Notes under the pieces: model-generated
Told to the model about the DNA's origin: nothing
Database searches by the model: none
The model's input: the letters and a program-made list of their open reading frames with translations, nothing else
From: Actinosomnolentus pattersoniae (SeqCode)
GTDB taxonomy: Bacteria > Actinomycetota > UBA4738
Assembly: GCA_013817655.1 (NCBI GenBank)
Contig: JACDCJ010000116.1
Coordinates: 1-6,454 of the forward strand
Reading direction: 5' to 3'
Length of the DNA: 6,454 nt
Shown: piece after piece, positions 1 through 5,988 of the stretch
How the letters are laid out: the number at the start of each line of letters is the position of its first letter
How positions within the stretch are numbered: position 1 is the stretch's first letter
Program-made: the position numbers and the translations under genes

Positions 1-1147
1 CCCCCCAGTCGTCCCAGGTCAGGAAGATGGCCGAGCGTTCCCAGCTCGGGCCCTCCATGACCGCGTTGACGAGCTCCGTGACCCAGGCCTGTCCCTCGCT
101 GATGGAGGCGGCGGGGTGCTCGCTGCGGTCCCAGTCGGGCATCACCCAGGACACCGCAGGCAGCGTCCCCTCCCTGGCCGCGGCGAGGAAGTCGGACACG
201 TCGGTGATGTTCTCCAGCTGATCGTTCTCATGCACGGTGGTGAACTCCGGCAGCGGGTTCCAGATGTCGGGAGTGCCCGGCCCGAGCTCCGCCAGGCGCG
301 GCCCGGTCGTGCAGGGCTCGGGGAAGTCGTTGCAGTCGCGGGGGAAGCCCTCGACGATGTAGTAGCGCCAGCTCACGTCGTTCTTGTGCAGCAGGTACGT
401 GAGGTCCGTCCAGGGGAATGCCGGGGTCATCGGGAAGCCGATGTCTCCCTGACCGGGCTTGTGCAGGTTCGGCTCGCACGTCATGACGTCCCTGGGATCC
501 CGGCAGCGCGCCGACCACGCCGAGACGAGGGCAAGGTGCGCGGGCTCGCTCTCGCCGAGGTTGGGCTCGAACATGGCGTCTTGAAGGACGAACTCATCGG
601 CGTAGCGCCAGTAGTTCGGGATCTCGCGCGCGTCGTGGTACCCCATGACATCGGTGTTGGCGATGACCTGCGCGCATTTCGGGTCCTCGGGAGGAACGCA
701 TCGAGCCCGCTTCAGCCGGTTGCTCACGAACCCGTCCATCGCGCCGCCGTTGATCTGGGTCCGGGCGGCGAAGACGTCGTGCGGCCCGCCGAAGTCGATG
801 AAATCGGGGTCGTGGTACGGCCGGTCGCACTCTCCGGTGGCCGGGTTCGGATTGCAGACCGTGAACGAACCCTCGGCGTCCCGAGGGAACCCATCGGCGC
901 CAGGATAGGTCCCGAAGTAGTGATCGAAGGAGCGGTTCTCCTGCACGATCATGATGACGTGGTCGATCACTCCGATGGCCGGGTTGGCCGACTCCACCGC
1001 CCTGCCCTCTGTGCCGCCGGGGCCACCATCGTCCCGGCCTTGCTGCCAGAGCGTGCAGGCGCCGATCGCGATGAGGGCGCACAGACCGGCGGCGACCGCC
1101 GGATGGACGGGAAGCCACGACCGGGCGCGATGCGATCCTCTGGCCAG
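1..1147 (-). CDS. Phosphoesterase family (phospholipase C / acid phosphatase AcpA-like) lipoprotein, 3' end outside window
   Basis: The minus-strand frame is open from 1174 to the left edge and encodes at least 382 residues; the C-terminus is missing. From a CTG at 1147 the protein has a basic start (RGSHRARS), a hydrophobic stretch (residues 11-30) and a lipobox IGAC with Cys31, so it is probably a lipoprotein on the outer face of the membrane. The family signature MIVQENRSFDHYFGT lies at 66-80, with the likely metal ligands Glu70-Asn71. A GESEPAHL segment (198-205) probably holds the nucleophile Ser200. SEHP (342-345) and FLTWDDWGG near 376-383, with Asp379-Asp380, match the C-terminal metal site. 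The family (PF04185) hydrolyses phosphodiesters such as phospholipids, or phosphomonoesters; the substrate here cannot be read from sequence. The first ordinary start codon, GTG at 997, would remove the signal peptide. It follows padR on the same strand after 52 bp. Family assignment is confident, the start less so. Confidence 0.9.
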   Translation of the reverse strand, partial: MARGSHRARSWLPVHPAVAAGLCALIAIGACTLWQQGRDDGGPGGTEGRAVESANPAIGVIDHVIMIVQENRSFDHYFGTYPGADGFPRDAEGSFTVCNPNPATGECDRPYHDPDFIDFGGPHDVFAARTQINGGAMDGFVSNRLKRARCVPPEDPKCAQVIANTDVMGYHDAREIPNYWRYADEFVLQDAMFEPNLGESEPAHLALVSAWSARCRDPRDVMTCEPNLHKPGQGDIGFPMTPAFPWTDLTYLLHKNDVSWRYYIVEGFPRDCNDFPEPCTTGPRLAELGPGTPDIWNPLPEFTTVHENDQLENITDVSDFLAAAREGTLPAVSWVMPDWDRSEHPAASISEGQAWVTELVNAVMEGPSWERSAIFLTWDDWG

Positions 1148-1153
1148 ATCGAT

Positions 1154-1159
1154 CCCCCT
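1154..1159 (-). promoter_or_regulatory. Shine-Dalgarno that decides a CTG start
   Basis: On the minus strand AGGGGG lies six bases (ATCGAT) before an in-frame CTG at 1147-1145. No ATG, GTG or TTG occurs in this frame between the upstream stop (TAG, 1177-1175) and GTG 997. The position fits translation from CTG, which would include the whole lipoprotein signal. The reading rests on spacing and on the signal peptide only. Confidence 0.5.
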
Positions 1160-1199
1160 GGAAGGACGAAACGGCTAGCCTAGTCAATCGCCGCGGGGG

Positions 1200-1739
1200 T
1201 TAGTCGGGCACACCGCGGCGGGGACCGCGGCCGCCGAGATGCCGCAGTGCCCAGGCGGCCCAGTCCGCCAGCGTCCTCTCGTGGCGGATGCCGGCCTCGA
1301 GCGTGATTCTGGCCGACCGGGAGGCGGGATCCTCCGAGGCCGGAGACGAGGCGATCTCCTCGTACCTGCCGAGCTTCGCGCGGTGGTATTCCTCTTCCCC
1401 GCGAAGGTAGTCCCTGGCCTTCGCCGGCTCCATCAACCAGAGGAAGAACACTCGAAGGAAAGACTCGTCCCGGACCGTACGGTCGGGTGAGGTCTCCTGG
1501 AGCCACCGTCGCACCTCGGTCAGGCCGGCGTCGGTGATCGCGTACTCCTTGCGGCCGCGCGCCCCCGCGGCGACCTGGCGGATCAGCCCCGCGTCGCGAA
1601 GGCGGGCGAGCTCCGGATAGATCTGGCTGTGCTTCGCCGACCAGACGTACGCGAGCGAGCTGTCGAACACCTTCGTCAGGTCGTACCCGCTCATGGGACG
1701 CTCCGCCAGCAGGCCGAGCAGCGCGTGGCGCAGAGACAC
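1200..1739 (-). CDS. PadR family transcriptional regulator
   Basis: This 179-residue protein has the PadR layout. An N-terminal winged helix-turn-helix (about residues 1-80) includes LLGLLAERPMSGYDL, the recognition-helix region WSAKHSQIYPELARL and the wing GRKEYAITDAG. A C-terminal helical dimerisation domain of the Vir_act_alpha_C type (about 90-170) follows. The length is normal for the longer PadR subclass. Such proteins are cytoplasmic dimers that usually repress their own gene and a neighbour, and are released by small aromatic or lipophilic ligands; the ligand here is unknown. The start is GTG at 1739, preceded by a purine-rich GGAGGGAGAGG. A palindromic candidate operator lies 30-52 bp upstream. 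Likely targets are itself and perhaps the phosphoesterase downstream or the PPOX gene upstream, all on the same strand. The family call is firm; targets are inferred. Confidence 0.93.
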   Translation of the reverse strand: MSLRHALLGLLAERPMSGYDLTKVFDSSLAYVWSAKHSQIYPELARLRDAGLIRQVAAGARGRKEYAITDAGLTEVRRWLQETSPDRTVRDESFLRVFFLWLMEPAKARDYLRGEEEYHRAKLGRYEEIASSPASEDPASRSARITLEAGIRHERTLADWAAWALRHLGGRGPRRGVPD

Positions 1740-1768
1740 GGGCCCTCTCCCTCCGTTCGGTGCCGAGA

Positions 1769-1792
1769 TGACATGTCAATCCTGACACGTCT
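1769..1792. promoter_or_regulatory. Candidate PadR operator: perfect palindrome plus related copy
   Basis: A perfect 10-bp palindrome TGACATGTCA (1769-1778) is followed four bases later by TGACACGTCT (1783-1792), which keeps the GAC/GTC half-sites at the same spacing. The two centres are 14 bp apart. The pair lies in the 77-bp gap just upstream of the PadR gene. On the minus strand a consensus -35 hexamer TTGACA (1779-1774) overlaps the first palindrome, but I find no convincing -10 at the right distance. Dimeric PadR proteins often bind ATGT/ACAT-type dyads in their own promoters, so autoregulation is a reasonable inference. Confidence 0.5.
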
Positions 1793-1816
1793 TGGCGATG
1801 ATCGGAAGGAACGGCC

Positions 1817-2227
1817 CTAGGTGGAGGGGTCCGGCCCCGCGCGCTCGATCTCGATGCGGATCAGCACGCGCTGCTCTCGTCGCATCGCCGAGCGGTATTC
1901 ATTCCAGTCCTCGTGCTCGCCCGCGACGCTCCGGTAGTAGTCGACCAGCGGTTCCATCGCATCTGGCAACGAAAGGATCGTCGCCGACCCCTCTATCTGC
2001 AGCCAGGCTCCGAAGAACCGGTCGTTCATGACGCACAACGTGGCGCGAGGATCGCGGCGGAGGTTCTTGGTCTTGATCCGGGTCTCGGTCGCGCTCACCA
2101 CGGCCCTTCCGTCGCCGTCGAGGGTCACAAGGATGGGCGAGAGCTGAAGCCCGCCGCCCGCTCGGCGGGTCGCCAGCACCGCTCGGTGGTTCTCCTTCAG
2201 GAACCGCCGTGCCGCCTCGAGGTCCAC
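1817..2227 (-). CDS. PPOX-class, probably F420-dependent, oxidoreductase (Rv1155-like)
   Basis: This 136-residue protein is a single split-barrel flavin/F420-binding domain of the pyridoxamine 5'-phosphate oxidase-like superfamily, at the usual length of the Rv1155 type. Diagnostic stretches are the N-terminal helix and first strand (AARRFLKENHRAVLATRR), LSPILVTLDGDGRAVVSATE, KTKNLRRDPRATLCVMND with its phosphate-binding basic residues, WLQIEGSATILS, and the closing YRSAMRREQRVLIRIEIE. Members are soluble dimers that use F420 or a flavin to reduce or bind small molecules; some are only cofactor-binding. I favour F420 because the local sequence resembles actinobacterial members, but FMN or biliverdin binding cannot be excluded. 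The start is GTG 2227 with AAAGGGG four bases upstream. It is the first gene of the minus-strand run and is divergent from lemA. Confidence 0.85.
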   Translation of the reverse strand: MDLEAARRFLKENHRAVLATRRAGGGLQLSPILVTLDGDGRAVVSATETRIKTKNLRRDPRATLCVMNDRFFGAWLQIEGSATILSLPDAMEPLVDYYRSVAGEHEDWNEYRSAMRREQRVLIRIEIERAGPDPST

Positions 2228-2259
2228 GCAGCCCCTTTCGGTCGCTCGTTCGTTCCGTC

Positions 2260-2327
2260 ATACTCTGGCCGTGCTCGGGCGCCCATGCTCCGTACGACGG
2301 TTGGAAACGCCGTCTCTTGCAGAGTAT
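2260..2327. repeat. Inverted repeat CAGAGTAT between divergent genes
   Basis: ATACTCTG (2260-2267) and CAGAGTAT (2320-2327) are exact 8-bp inverted copies separated by 52 bp, inside the 120-bp gap between the divergent PPOX and LemA genes. Each copy carries the TAT of a possible -10 element pointing toward its own gene: TATGAC at 2262-2257 on minus and TATTCC at 2325-2330 on plus. It may be a symmetrical promoter pair or a shared operator. An 8-bp match could also be chance. Confidence 0.35.
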
Positions 2328-2330
2328 TCC
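2301..2330 (+). promoter_or_regulatory. Possible promoter for the LemA gene
   Basis: TTGGAA (2301-2306) and TATTCC (2325-2330) are spaced 18 bp apart and lie just upstream of the GTG at 2348. The -35 is a fair match to TTGACA, the -10 a weak one. The predicted leader would be only about 10 bases and would exclude the AGGGA at 2331-2335, which weakens the call. Confidence 0.25.
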
Positions 2331-2347
2331 AGGGACGCGGCCTCTCC

Positions 2348-2947
2348 GTGACCCCCCTTTGGATCGCCCTCGGCATCGTCCTCCTGCTGGGGATCGCGAT
2401 CGTCGTCTCCTACAACCGCTTCGTGGCTCAGCGGAACCAGGTGCGGAACGCCTTCGCCAACATCGACACCGAGCTGCGGCGGCGATACGACTTAGTCCCC
2501 AACCTGGTCGAGACCGTTCGCGGGTACGCGGGCCACGAGCGCGCGGTCCTGGAGAACGTGACGCAGGCCCGGGCCGGTGCCGTGGCGCAAACGGGTTCAC
2601 CCGCCGAGCAGGCGGCGGCCGAAGGGCCGTTCGTTGCCGCCCTGCGCCAGCTCTTCGCCGTGGCGGAGAACTACCCCAGCCTGCGGGCCGACCAGAACTT
2701 CCTGGCGCTGCAGGCGGAGCTCGCCACCACCGAGGACCGCATCCAGGGGGCTCGGCGTTTCTACAACGCCACCGTGCAGGCCTACAACCAGCGCGTGCAG
2801 TCCTTCCCCTCGAACATCGTCGCCCGCGCCTTCCGGTTCTCGGAGGAGCAGTTCTTCGAGATCGACGAGGCGGTCCGTCCGCAGGCGGAAGAGGCGCCGC
2901 GAGTGGACTTCAGGGCACCTCCGCCCGAGTCGGCTCCGCCGTCGTGA
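2348..2947 (+). CDS. lemA: LemA family membrane protein
   Basis: This 199-residue protein has one N-terminal membrane segment (about residues 3-20, LWIALGIVLLLGIAIVV) with a very short N-terminal tail, followed by the LemA helical bundle. Hallmarks are YNRFVAQRNQVRNAF (22-36), IDTELRRRYDLVPNLVETVRGY (39-60), HE, and near the end NFLALQAELATTEDRI, YNATVQAYNQRVQSFPSN and the aromatic segment AFRFSEEQFFE. A Pro/Ala-rich tail (PPPESAPPS) closes it. The cellular role of LemA proteins is poorly known; in other bacteria they often sit beside TPM-domain or HtpX-like genes, neither present here. I chose GTG 2348 because it places the membrane helix at the N-terminus; ATG 2285 in the same frame would add 21 residues without family similarity. 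AGGGA lies 12 bases upstream, rather far. Its 3' end overlaps the MFS gene tail to tail. Confidence 0.93.
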   Translation: MTPLWIALGIVLLLGIAIVVSYNRFVAQRNQVRNAFANIDTELRRRYDLVPNLVETVRGYAGHERAVLENVTQARAGAVAQTGSPAEQAAAEGPFVAALRQLFAVAENYPSLRADQNFLALQAELATTEDRIQGARRFYNATVQAYNQRVQSFPSNIVARAFRFSEEQFFEIDEAVRPQAEEAPRVDFRAPPPESAPPS

Positions 2948-4202
2948 TGCTCCGCCGGACGCCCGTCGTGGCCAGGTACCAGACGACGGCGTAGGCGAGC
3001 GCCACGCACGCGAGGACGAACATGACGATCCTGACGTCGAATGCCTGCGCCGCGATTCCCGCGAGCGTGGCCGAGACCGCGATGGTGAAGGTCACGAGCC
3101 CGTAGTCAAACGCGAACACGCGTCCCCGCACGTGGTCGGGCACTATCGTCTGGAGGGCGTACGAGGAGAGGGTCCACTGCGCGCCGCCACCGAGGTGTGC
3201 GCCGAGGATGAGCGCCGCGGCCACCGACAGTTGAGGCGCCCACGCGGCAGCCGCGTAGAAGAGCCCGTACGTCCCGAAGGCCACCGGGATGGCTAGGAAG
3301 AGCGGCCGGAGGTCGTGCTTTCGCATGACCCGCCGAACGATGAACGGGCCGGCCAGCGCTCCGATCCCCCTTGCGGCGAGCAACCACCCCGTCCCCCGGT
3401 CTCCGGCACGGAAGACGTCGAGGGCCAGGACCGCCAGCAAGCCGACCATGCCGGCCGCGAGGCCGAAGCCTCCCTTCACGGTGAGCAGGGCGAGCACCCG
3501 GTGATCTCGCCGCGCGTACGCGAACGCTTCCCTGGTGGCGGCGAGGAGGCTCGGGCGCTCGCGTGCGGGCGCTCGCGCCTCCGCCGTTGGACGTCGGATC
3601 CGAAGTACGAGCGCGGCGGAGAAGAGGAAGGACGCGGCGTCGCACACGTAGCCGACTTCTCTGCCGAAGGCGGAGACGACCAGTCCTCCGAGGGCGGCGC
3701 CGATCGCCAGCATCGATCCCCACGTCGCTCCGAAGAGCACGTTCGCCGTGCCCAGGTCGTCCTCGTCCACAAGGTTCGGGATGGCGGCCGAGGAAGCCGG
3801 CTCGAAGACCGCACCCAGGGCCGAGATGCCGCCCACGAGCACGAAGACGAGCCAGATCTGGGACGGCCGGGAGATGAAGAGGAACCCCAGGGCGAGCGCG
3901 CCCCGCAGGAGGTCCGCGGCGATCATCAGCGTGCGCCGATTCAGCCGGTCGGCGAGGGGGCCTCCGACGAAGGTGAAGAGGGCGAAGGGGACAGTCGTGC
4001 ATGCGAACAACGCCGCCACGAACGCCGGCGACCCGGTGAGATCGAACACGAGGCCGGTGAGGGCGACGAAGAGGAACCAGTCCCCGGCGAAGGAGACGAG
4101 GAGCGCGAGGAACAGGCGACGGAAGTCCCGGTTCCTGCGCAAGAGGGAGATCGCCGCCCCGCGGGATCGAGGAGGCCTCCGGCCCGAGGCGGGTGCGTCC
4201 AT
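2910..4202 (-). CDS. MFS transporter, MFS_3 / EntS-like
   Basis: This 430-residue inner-membrane protein has about 12 hydrophobic segments in two halves separated by a charged loop (about residues 200-225, RPTAEARAPARERP). Residues 20-30 (LLRRNRDFRRLF) are the usual cytoplasmic entry to helix 1. Helix 1 continues with LVSFAGDWFLFVALTGLVF. The MFS motif A is clear at 80-91 (GGPLADRLNRRT), and the FEPASSAAIPNLV segment after helix 4 is typical of the EntS/multidrug exporter-like group. Such proteins are proton-driven exporters of siderophores, drugs or metabolites; substrate unknown. ATG 4202 is the natural start, with GGCGGA shortly upstream. The gene is divergent from the metallo-hydrolase (107-bp gap), and its last 38 bp overlap the lemA 3' end. 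Length and composition are normal, with no sign of decay. Confidence 0.93.
   Translation of the reverse strand: MDAPASGRRPPRSRGAAISLLRRNRDFRRLFLALLVSFAGDWFLFVALTGLVFDLTGSPAFVAALFACTTVPFALFTFVGGPLADRLNRRTLMIAADLLRGALALGFLFISRPSQIWLVFVLVGGISALGAVFEPASSAAIPNLVDEDDLGTANVLFGATWGSMLAIGAALGGLVVSAFGREVGYVCDAASFLFSAALVLRIRRPTAEARAPARERPSLLAATREAFAYARRDHRVLALLTVKGGFGLAAGMVGLLAVLALDVFRAGDRGTGWLLAARGIGALAGPFIVRRVMRKHDLRPLFLAIPVAFGTYGLFYAAAAWAPQLSVAAALILGAHLGGGAQWTLSSYALQTIVPDHVRGRVFAFDYGLVTFTIAVSATLAGIAAQAFDVRIVMFVLACVALAYAVVWYLATTGVRRSITTAEPTRAEVP
3552..3577. repeat. Short tandem repeat in the MFS central loop
   Basis: CGGGCGCTCGCG occurs twice (3552-3563 and 3566-3577) with a 2-bp spacer, a 14-bp period. 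It lies in the codons for the charged loop between the two MFS halves (EARAPARERP). The period is not a multiple of three, so loss or gain of one unit would shift the frame. Confidence 0.6.
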
Positions 4203-4242
4203 GGCGTCCGCCGAGGGTATCAGGGGCTCCGGAGGACAACGG

Positions 4243-4251
4243 TGCTAGGCT
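4243..4251 (+). promoter_or_regulatory. Possible extended -10 element for the metallo-hydrolase
   Basis: TGCTAGGCT contains an extended -10 form (TGn-TAGGCT) of the kind accepted in GC-rich actinobacteria, 58 bp before the ATG at 4310. No good -35 hexamer is visible upstream, so the call rests on one element. Confidence 0.25.
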
Positions 4252-4309
4252 CGGTCGGCGGCGGCGGTGGCCGCTGGTGAACGCCTCGTTCCGGTCATGG
4301 GAGGCCCCG

Positions 4310-4948
4310 ATGCTCGATCGGTTCGTCTGGTTCAAGCAGGCCAGTTACCAGTGGCGCGGAGATGGGCTGATGGTGTACATCGACCCGTGGGGAGTCACGC
4401 GGCCCGACCCCGCAGACGTCATCTTCATCACCCATGCTCATTACGACCACTTCTCGTTGGAGGACATCGAAAGGATCCGTAAGGCCGATACCAGGATCGT
4501 CGCTCCCCATGACATCGCCCAGGAGCTCAGCGGGGACGTCCTGGCCGTTCGACCTGGCGACTCGATCGACGTCTCGGGGATCCGGGGGGAGGCCGTCCCG
4601 GCGTACAACGTCAGTGAGGAACGACTGGAGTTCCATCCACGGGCCAACGAGTGGGTCGGCTACGTCCTCGACCTCGGCGGCCATCGCTACTATCACGCGG
4701 GGGACACCGATCGCCTGCCGGACCTCGCCAAGGTCCGCGCCGACGTCGCGTTCCTCCCGGTCGGCGGGACGTACACCATGGATGTGACGGAGGCGGCCGG
4801 GCTCGCAAGGGCGATAAGGCCGGCGCTGGCCGTCCCTATGCACTACGGCTTCGTCGCCGGCACGGAGGTCGATGGACAGCGTTTCGCCGAGGAGGCCGCC
4901 CCAATCCCAGTCCAGCTCATGAAACCGGAGAACCCGTTTAGCCAGTAA
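4310..4948 (+). CDS. Metallo-beta-lactamase-fold hydrolase (UlaG / UPF0173-like)
   Basis: This 212-residue soluble protein is a compact MBL-fold hydrolase. It opens with a beta-strand containing MVYIDPWGV (21-29), as in UlaG-like proteins. The zinc motif THAHYDHF gives His42, His44, Asp46 and His47. PAYNV (97-101) and His109 match the family's third-strand region. HAGDTD (129-134) supplies the bridging Asp132, and PMHYG (176-180) gives His178. The whole two-metal site is therefore present. Relatives are lactonases, phosphodiesterases or housekeeping hydrolases of unknown substrate; it lacks the length and loops of true beta-lactamases. ATG 4310 has a strong GGGAGG five bases upstream and is preferred over in-frame starts further upstream. 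It is divergent from the MFS gene and 93 bp before the DUF2090 operon, possibly transcribed alone. The fold is certain, the reaction is not. Confidence 0.9.
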   Translation: MLDRFVWFKQASYQWRGDGLMVYIDPWGVTRPDPADVIFITHAHYDHFSLEDIERIRKADTRIVAPHDIAQELSGDVLAVRPGDSIDVSGIRGEAVPAYNVSEERLEFHPRANEWVGYVLDLGGHRYYHAGDTDRLPDLAKVRADVAFLPVGGTYTMDVTEAAGLARAIRPALAVPMHYGFVAGTEVDGQRFAEEAAPIPVQLMKPENPFSQ

Positions 4949-4970
4949 GCCCCGCCGCCGCCCCTCGGCC

Positions 4971-4976
4971 TATGAT
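4971..4976 (+). promoter_or_regulatory. Candidate -10 element for the DUF2090-dodecin-purA operon
   Basis: TATGAT is one base from the TATAAT consensus in an otherwise very GC-rich gap and lies 65 bp before the ATG at 5042. No good -35 is visible 16-18 bp upstream. A start near 4983 would leave a leader of about 60 bases containing the strong ribosome site at 5027-5035. Confidence 0.35.
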
Positions 4977-5026
4977 CGCCCAAACGGCGGGCCCGGCAGA
5001 ACGGCAACCACGGCATGCGAGTCGGC

Positions 5027-5035
5027 AAGGAGGGG
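5027..5035 (+). promoter_or_regulatory. Strong Shine-Dalgarno that fixes the DUF2090 start
   Basis: AAGGAGGGG lies six bases before ATG 5042. It falls inside the longer frame that begins with ATG 5015, so it argues for 5042 as the true start. The extra nine residues of the longer form (MRVGKEGQT) simply translate this site. Confidence 0.8.
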
Positions 5036-5041
5036 CAGACG

Positions 5042-5962
5042 ATGGGTCTCGGATACGACAAGAACCTCTACATCCTGGCGTTCGATCATCGCGGCTCGTT
5101 CCAGAAGAAGATGCTCGGCATCGCGGGCGATCCCTCCCCGGAGGACACCGAGCGGATATCCGACGCGAAGGCGGTGATCTTCGACGGTTTCCGTGAGGCG
5201 ATCGCCCAGGGAGCTCCCCGCGAGGAGGCCGGTCTGCTCGTCGACGAGCAGTTCGGCGCAGCAATCGCCCGGGCCGCGAAGGACGAAGGTCTCACACTGG
5301 CGATGCCGGTCGAGAAGAGCGGGCAGGACGAGTTCGACTTCGACTACGGCGAGCAGTTCGGCGAGCACATCCTCGAGTTCGATCCGGCCTTCAGCAAGGT
5401 CCTCGTCCGGTACAACCCCGAGGGCGATCGCGAGATGAACGCCCGGCAGCTCATCAGGCTGAAGGAGCTGTCGGAATGGCTGCACGCGAAGAACCGGAAG
5501 TTCCTCTTCGAGCTCCTGGTCGCGGCCGAGCCGCCACAGCTCGAGGGGGTGGGGGGCGAGGTCGACAGGTACGACCGGGAGGTTCGACCGGGCCTCATGG
5601 TGACCGCCATCCGCGACATCCAGGCGGCGGGCGTCGAGCCGGACATCTGGAAGATCGAGGGGATCGACAAGAGGGAGGATTGCGAGCGGATCTCTGAACA
5701 GGTTCGCTCGCAGGGCCGGGACTCCGTGGCGTGTGTCGTCCTCGGCCGCGGCGCCAACGACGAGGCGGTCGTCCACTGGCTTCGACAGGGCGCCGGCGTC
5801 CCCGGCTACATCGGGTTCGCGATCGGCCGCACCATCTGGTGGGACGCGTTGAAGGCGTACCTGGACGGCCAGAGCGATCGCGCCGCAGCCGCCAAGACGA
5901 TCGCACAGAACTACCTGAGGATGATCGAGGTCTATTCCTCCGCTGTGGGCGGGGGCGAGTAG
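5042..5962 (+). CDS. Stand-alone DUF2090 protein, probable sugar-phosphate aldolase (IolC C-terminal type)
   Basis: This 306-residue protein matches the DUF2090 family (PF09863) along its whole length. In many proteobacteria the domain is fused to the C-terminus of the IolC kinase and assigned to cleavage of 2-deoxy-5-keto-gluconate 6-phosphate in inositol breakdown. Visible family blocks are ILAFDHRGSF (11-20), LLVDEQFG (65-72), PVEKSGQDEF (89-98), KVLVRYNPEGD (119-129), FLFELLV (154-160), EPDIWKIEG (199-207), VVLGRGAND (232-240) and GFAIGRTIWWD (258-268). The last two resemble the phosphate-binding ends of TIM-barrel strands 7 and 8; Lys91, Lys119 and Lys204 are candidate active-site lysines. 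No kinase domain or inositol gene is present here. It is the first gene of a run to the dodecin gene (26-bp gap) and purA. The fold and family are confident; the substrate is open. Confidence 0.88.
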   Translation: MGLGYDKNLYILAFDHRGSFQKKMLGIAGDPSPEDTERISDAKAVIFDGFREAIAQGAPREEAGLLVDEQFGAAIARAAKDEGLTLAMPVEKSGQDEFDFDYGEQFGEHILEFDPAFSKVLVRYNPEGDREMNARQLIRLKELSEWLHAKNRKFLFELLVAAEPPQLEGVGGEVDRYDREVRPGLMVTAIRDIQAAGVEPDIWKIEGIDKREDCERISEQVRSQGRDSVACVVLGRGANDEAVVHWLRQGAGVPGYIGFAIGRTIWWDALKAYLDGQSDRAAAAKTIAQNYLRMIEVYSSAVGGGE

Positions 5963-5988
5963 CCAGGGGCGAGGGGAAGGGGGAGCGC

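Noticed and set aside
116..1183. A 355-codon open frame on the plus strand.
   Set aside because: It is antisense to the phosphoesterase, matches no family I know and is rich in Arg/Val/Gly/Asp as expected from the complement of a GC-rich gene. The minus-strand frame carries clear conserved motifs.
594..1187. A 197-codon minus-strand frame from TTG 1187.
   Set aside because: It is a shifted frame of the phosphoesterase, Arg-rich and without the family motifs. It would matter only if a frameshift error joined it to the real frame near the N-terminus.
1913..2347. An N-terminal extension of LemA in the same frame, starting over the PPOX gene.
   Set aside because: The extension is antisense to the PPOX gene. 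The LemA membrane helix belongs at the N-terminus, as given by GTG 2348.
3315..4280. A 321-codon plus-strand frame rich in Glu, Gly and Arg.
   Set aside because: It is antisense to the MFS gene, low complexity, and has no ribosome site or family likeness.
3106..4335. A 409-codon minus-strand frame overlapping the MFS gene.
   Set aside because: It is Arg/Pro-rich with no membrane segments; the adjacent frame encodes a normal 12-helix transporter.
4310..4948. A true beta-lactamase (antibiotic resistance).
   Set aside because: The protein is short and UlaG/UPF0173-like in its strand order and motifs, so only the fold is shared with class B beta-lactamases.
4951..4991. CCCGCCG / CGGCGGG inverted repeat after the metallo-hydrolase, as a terminator.
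   Set aside because: The loop would be 27 bases, no T-run follows, and the repeat encloses the TATGAT element. More likely chance pairing in GC-rich DNA.
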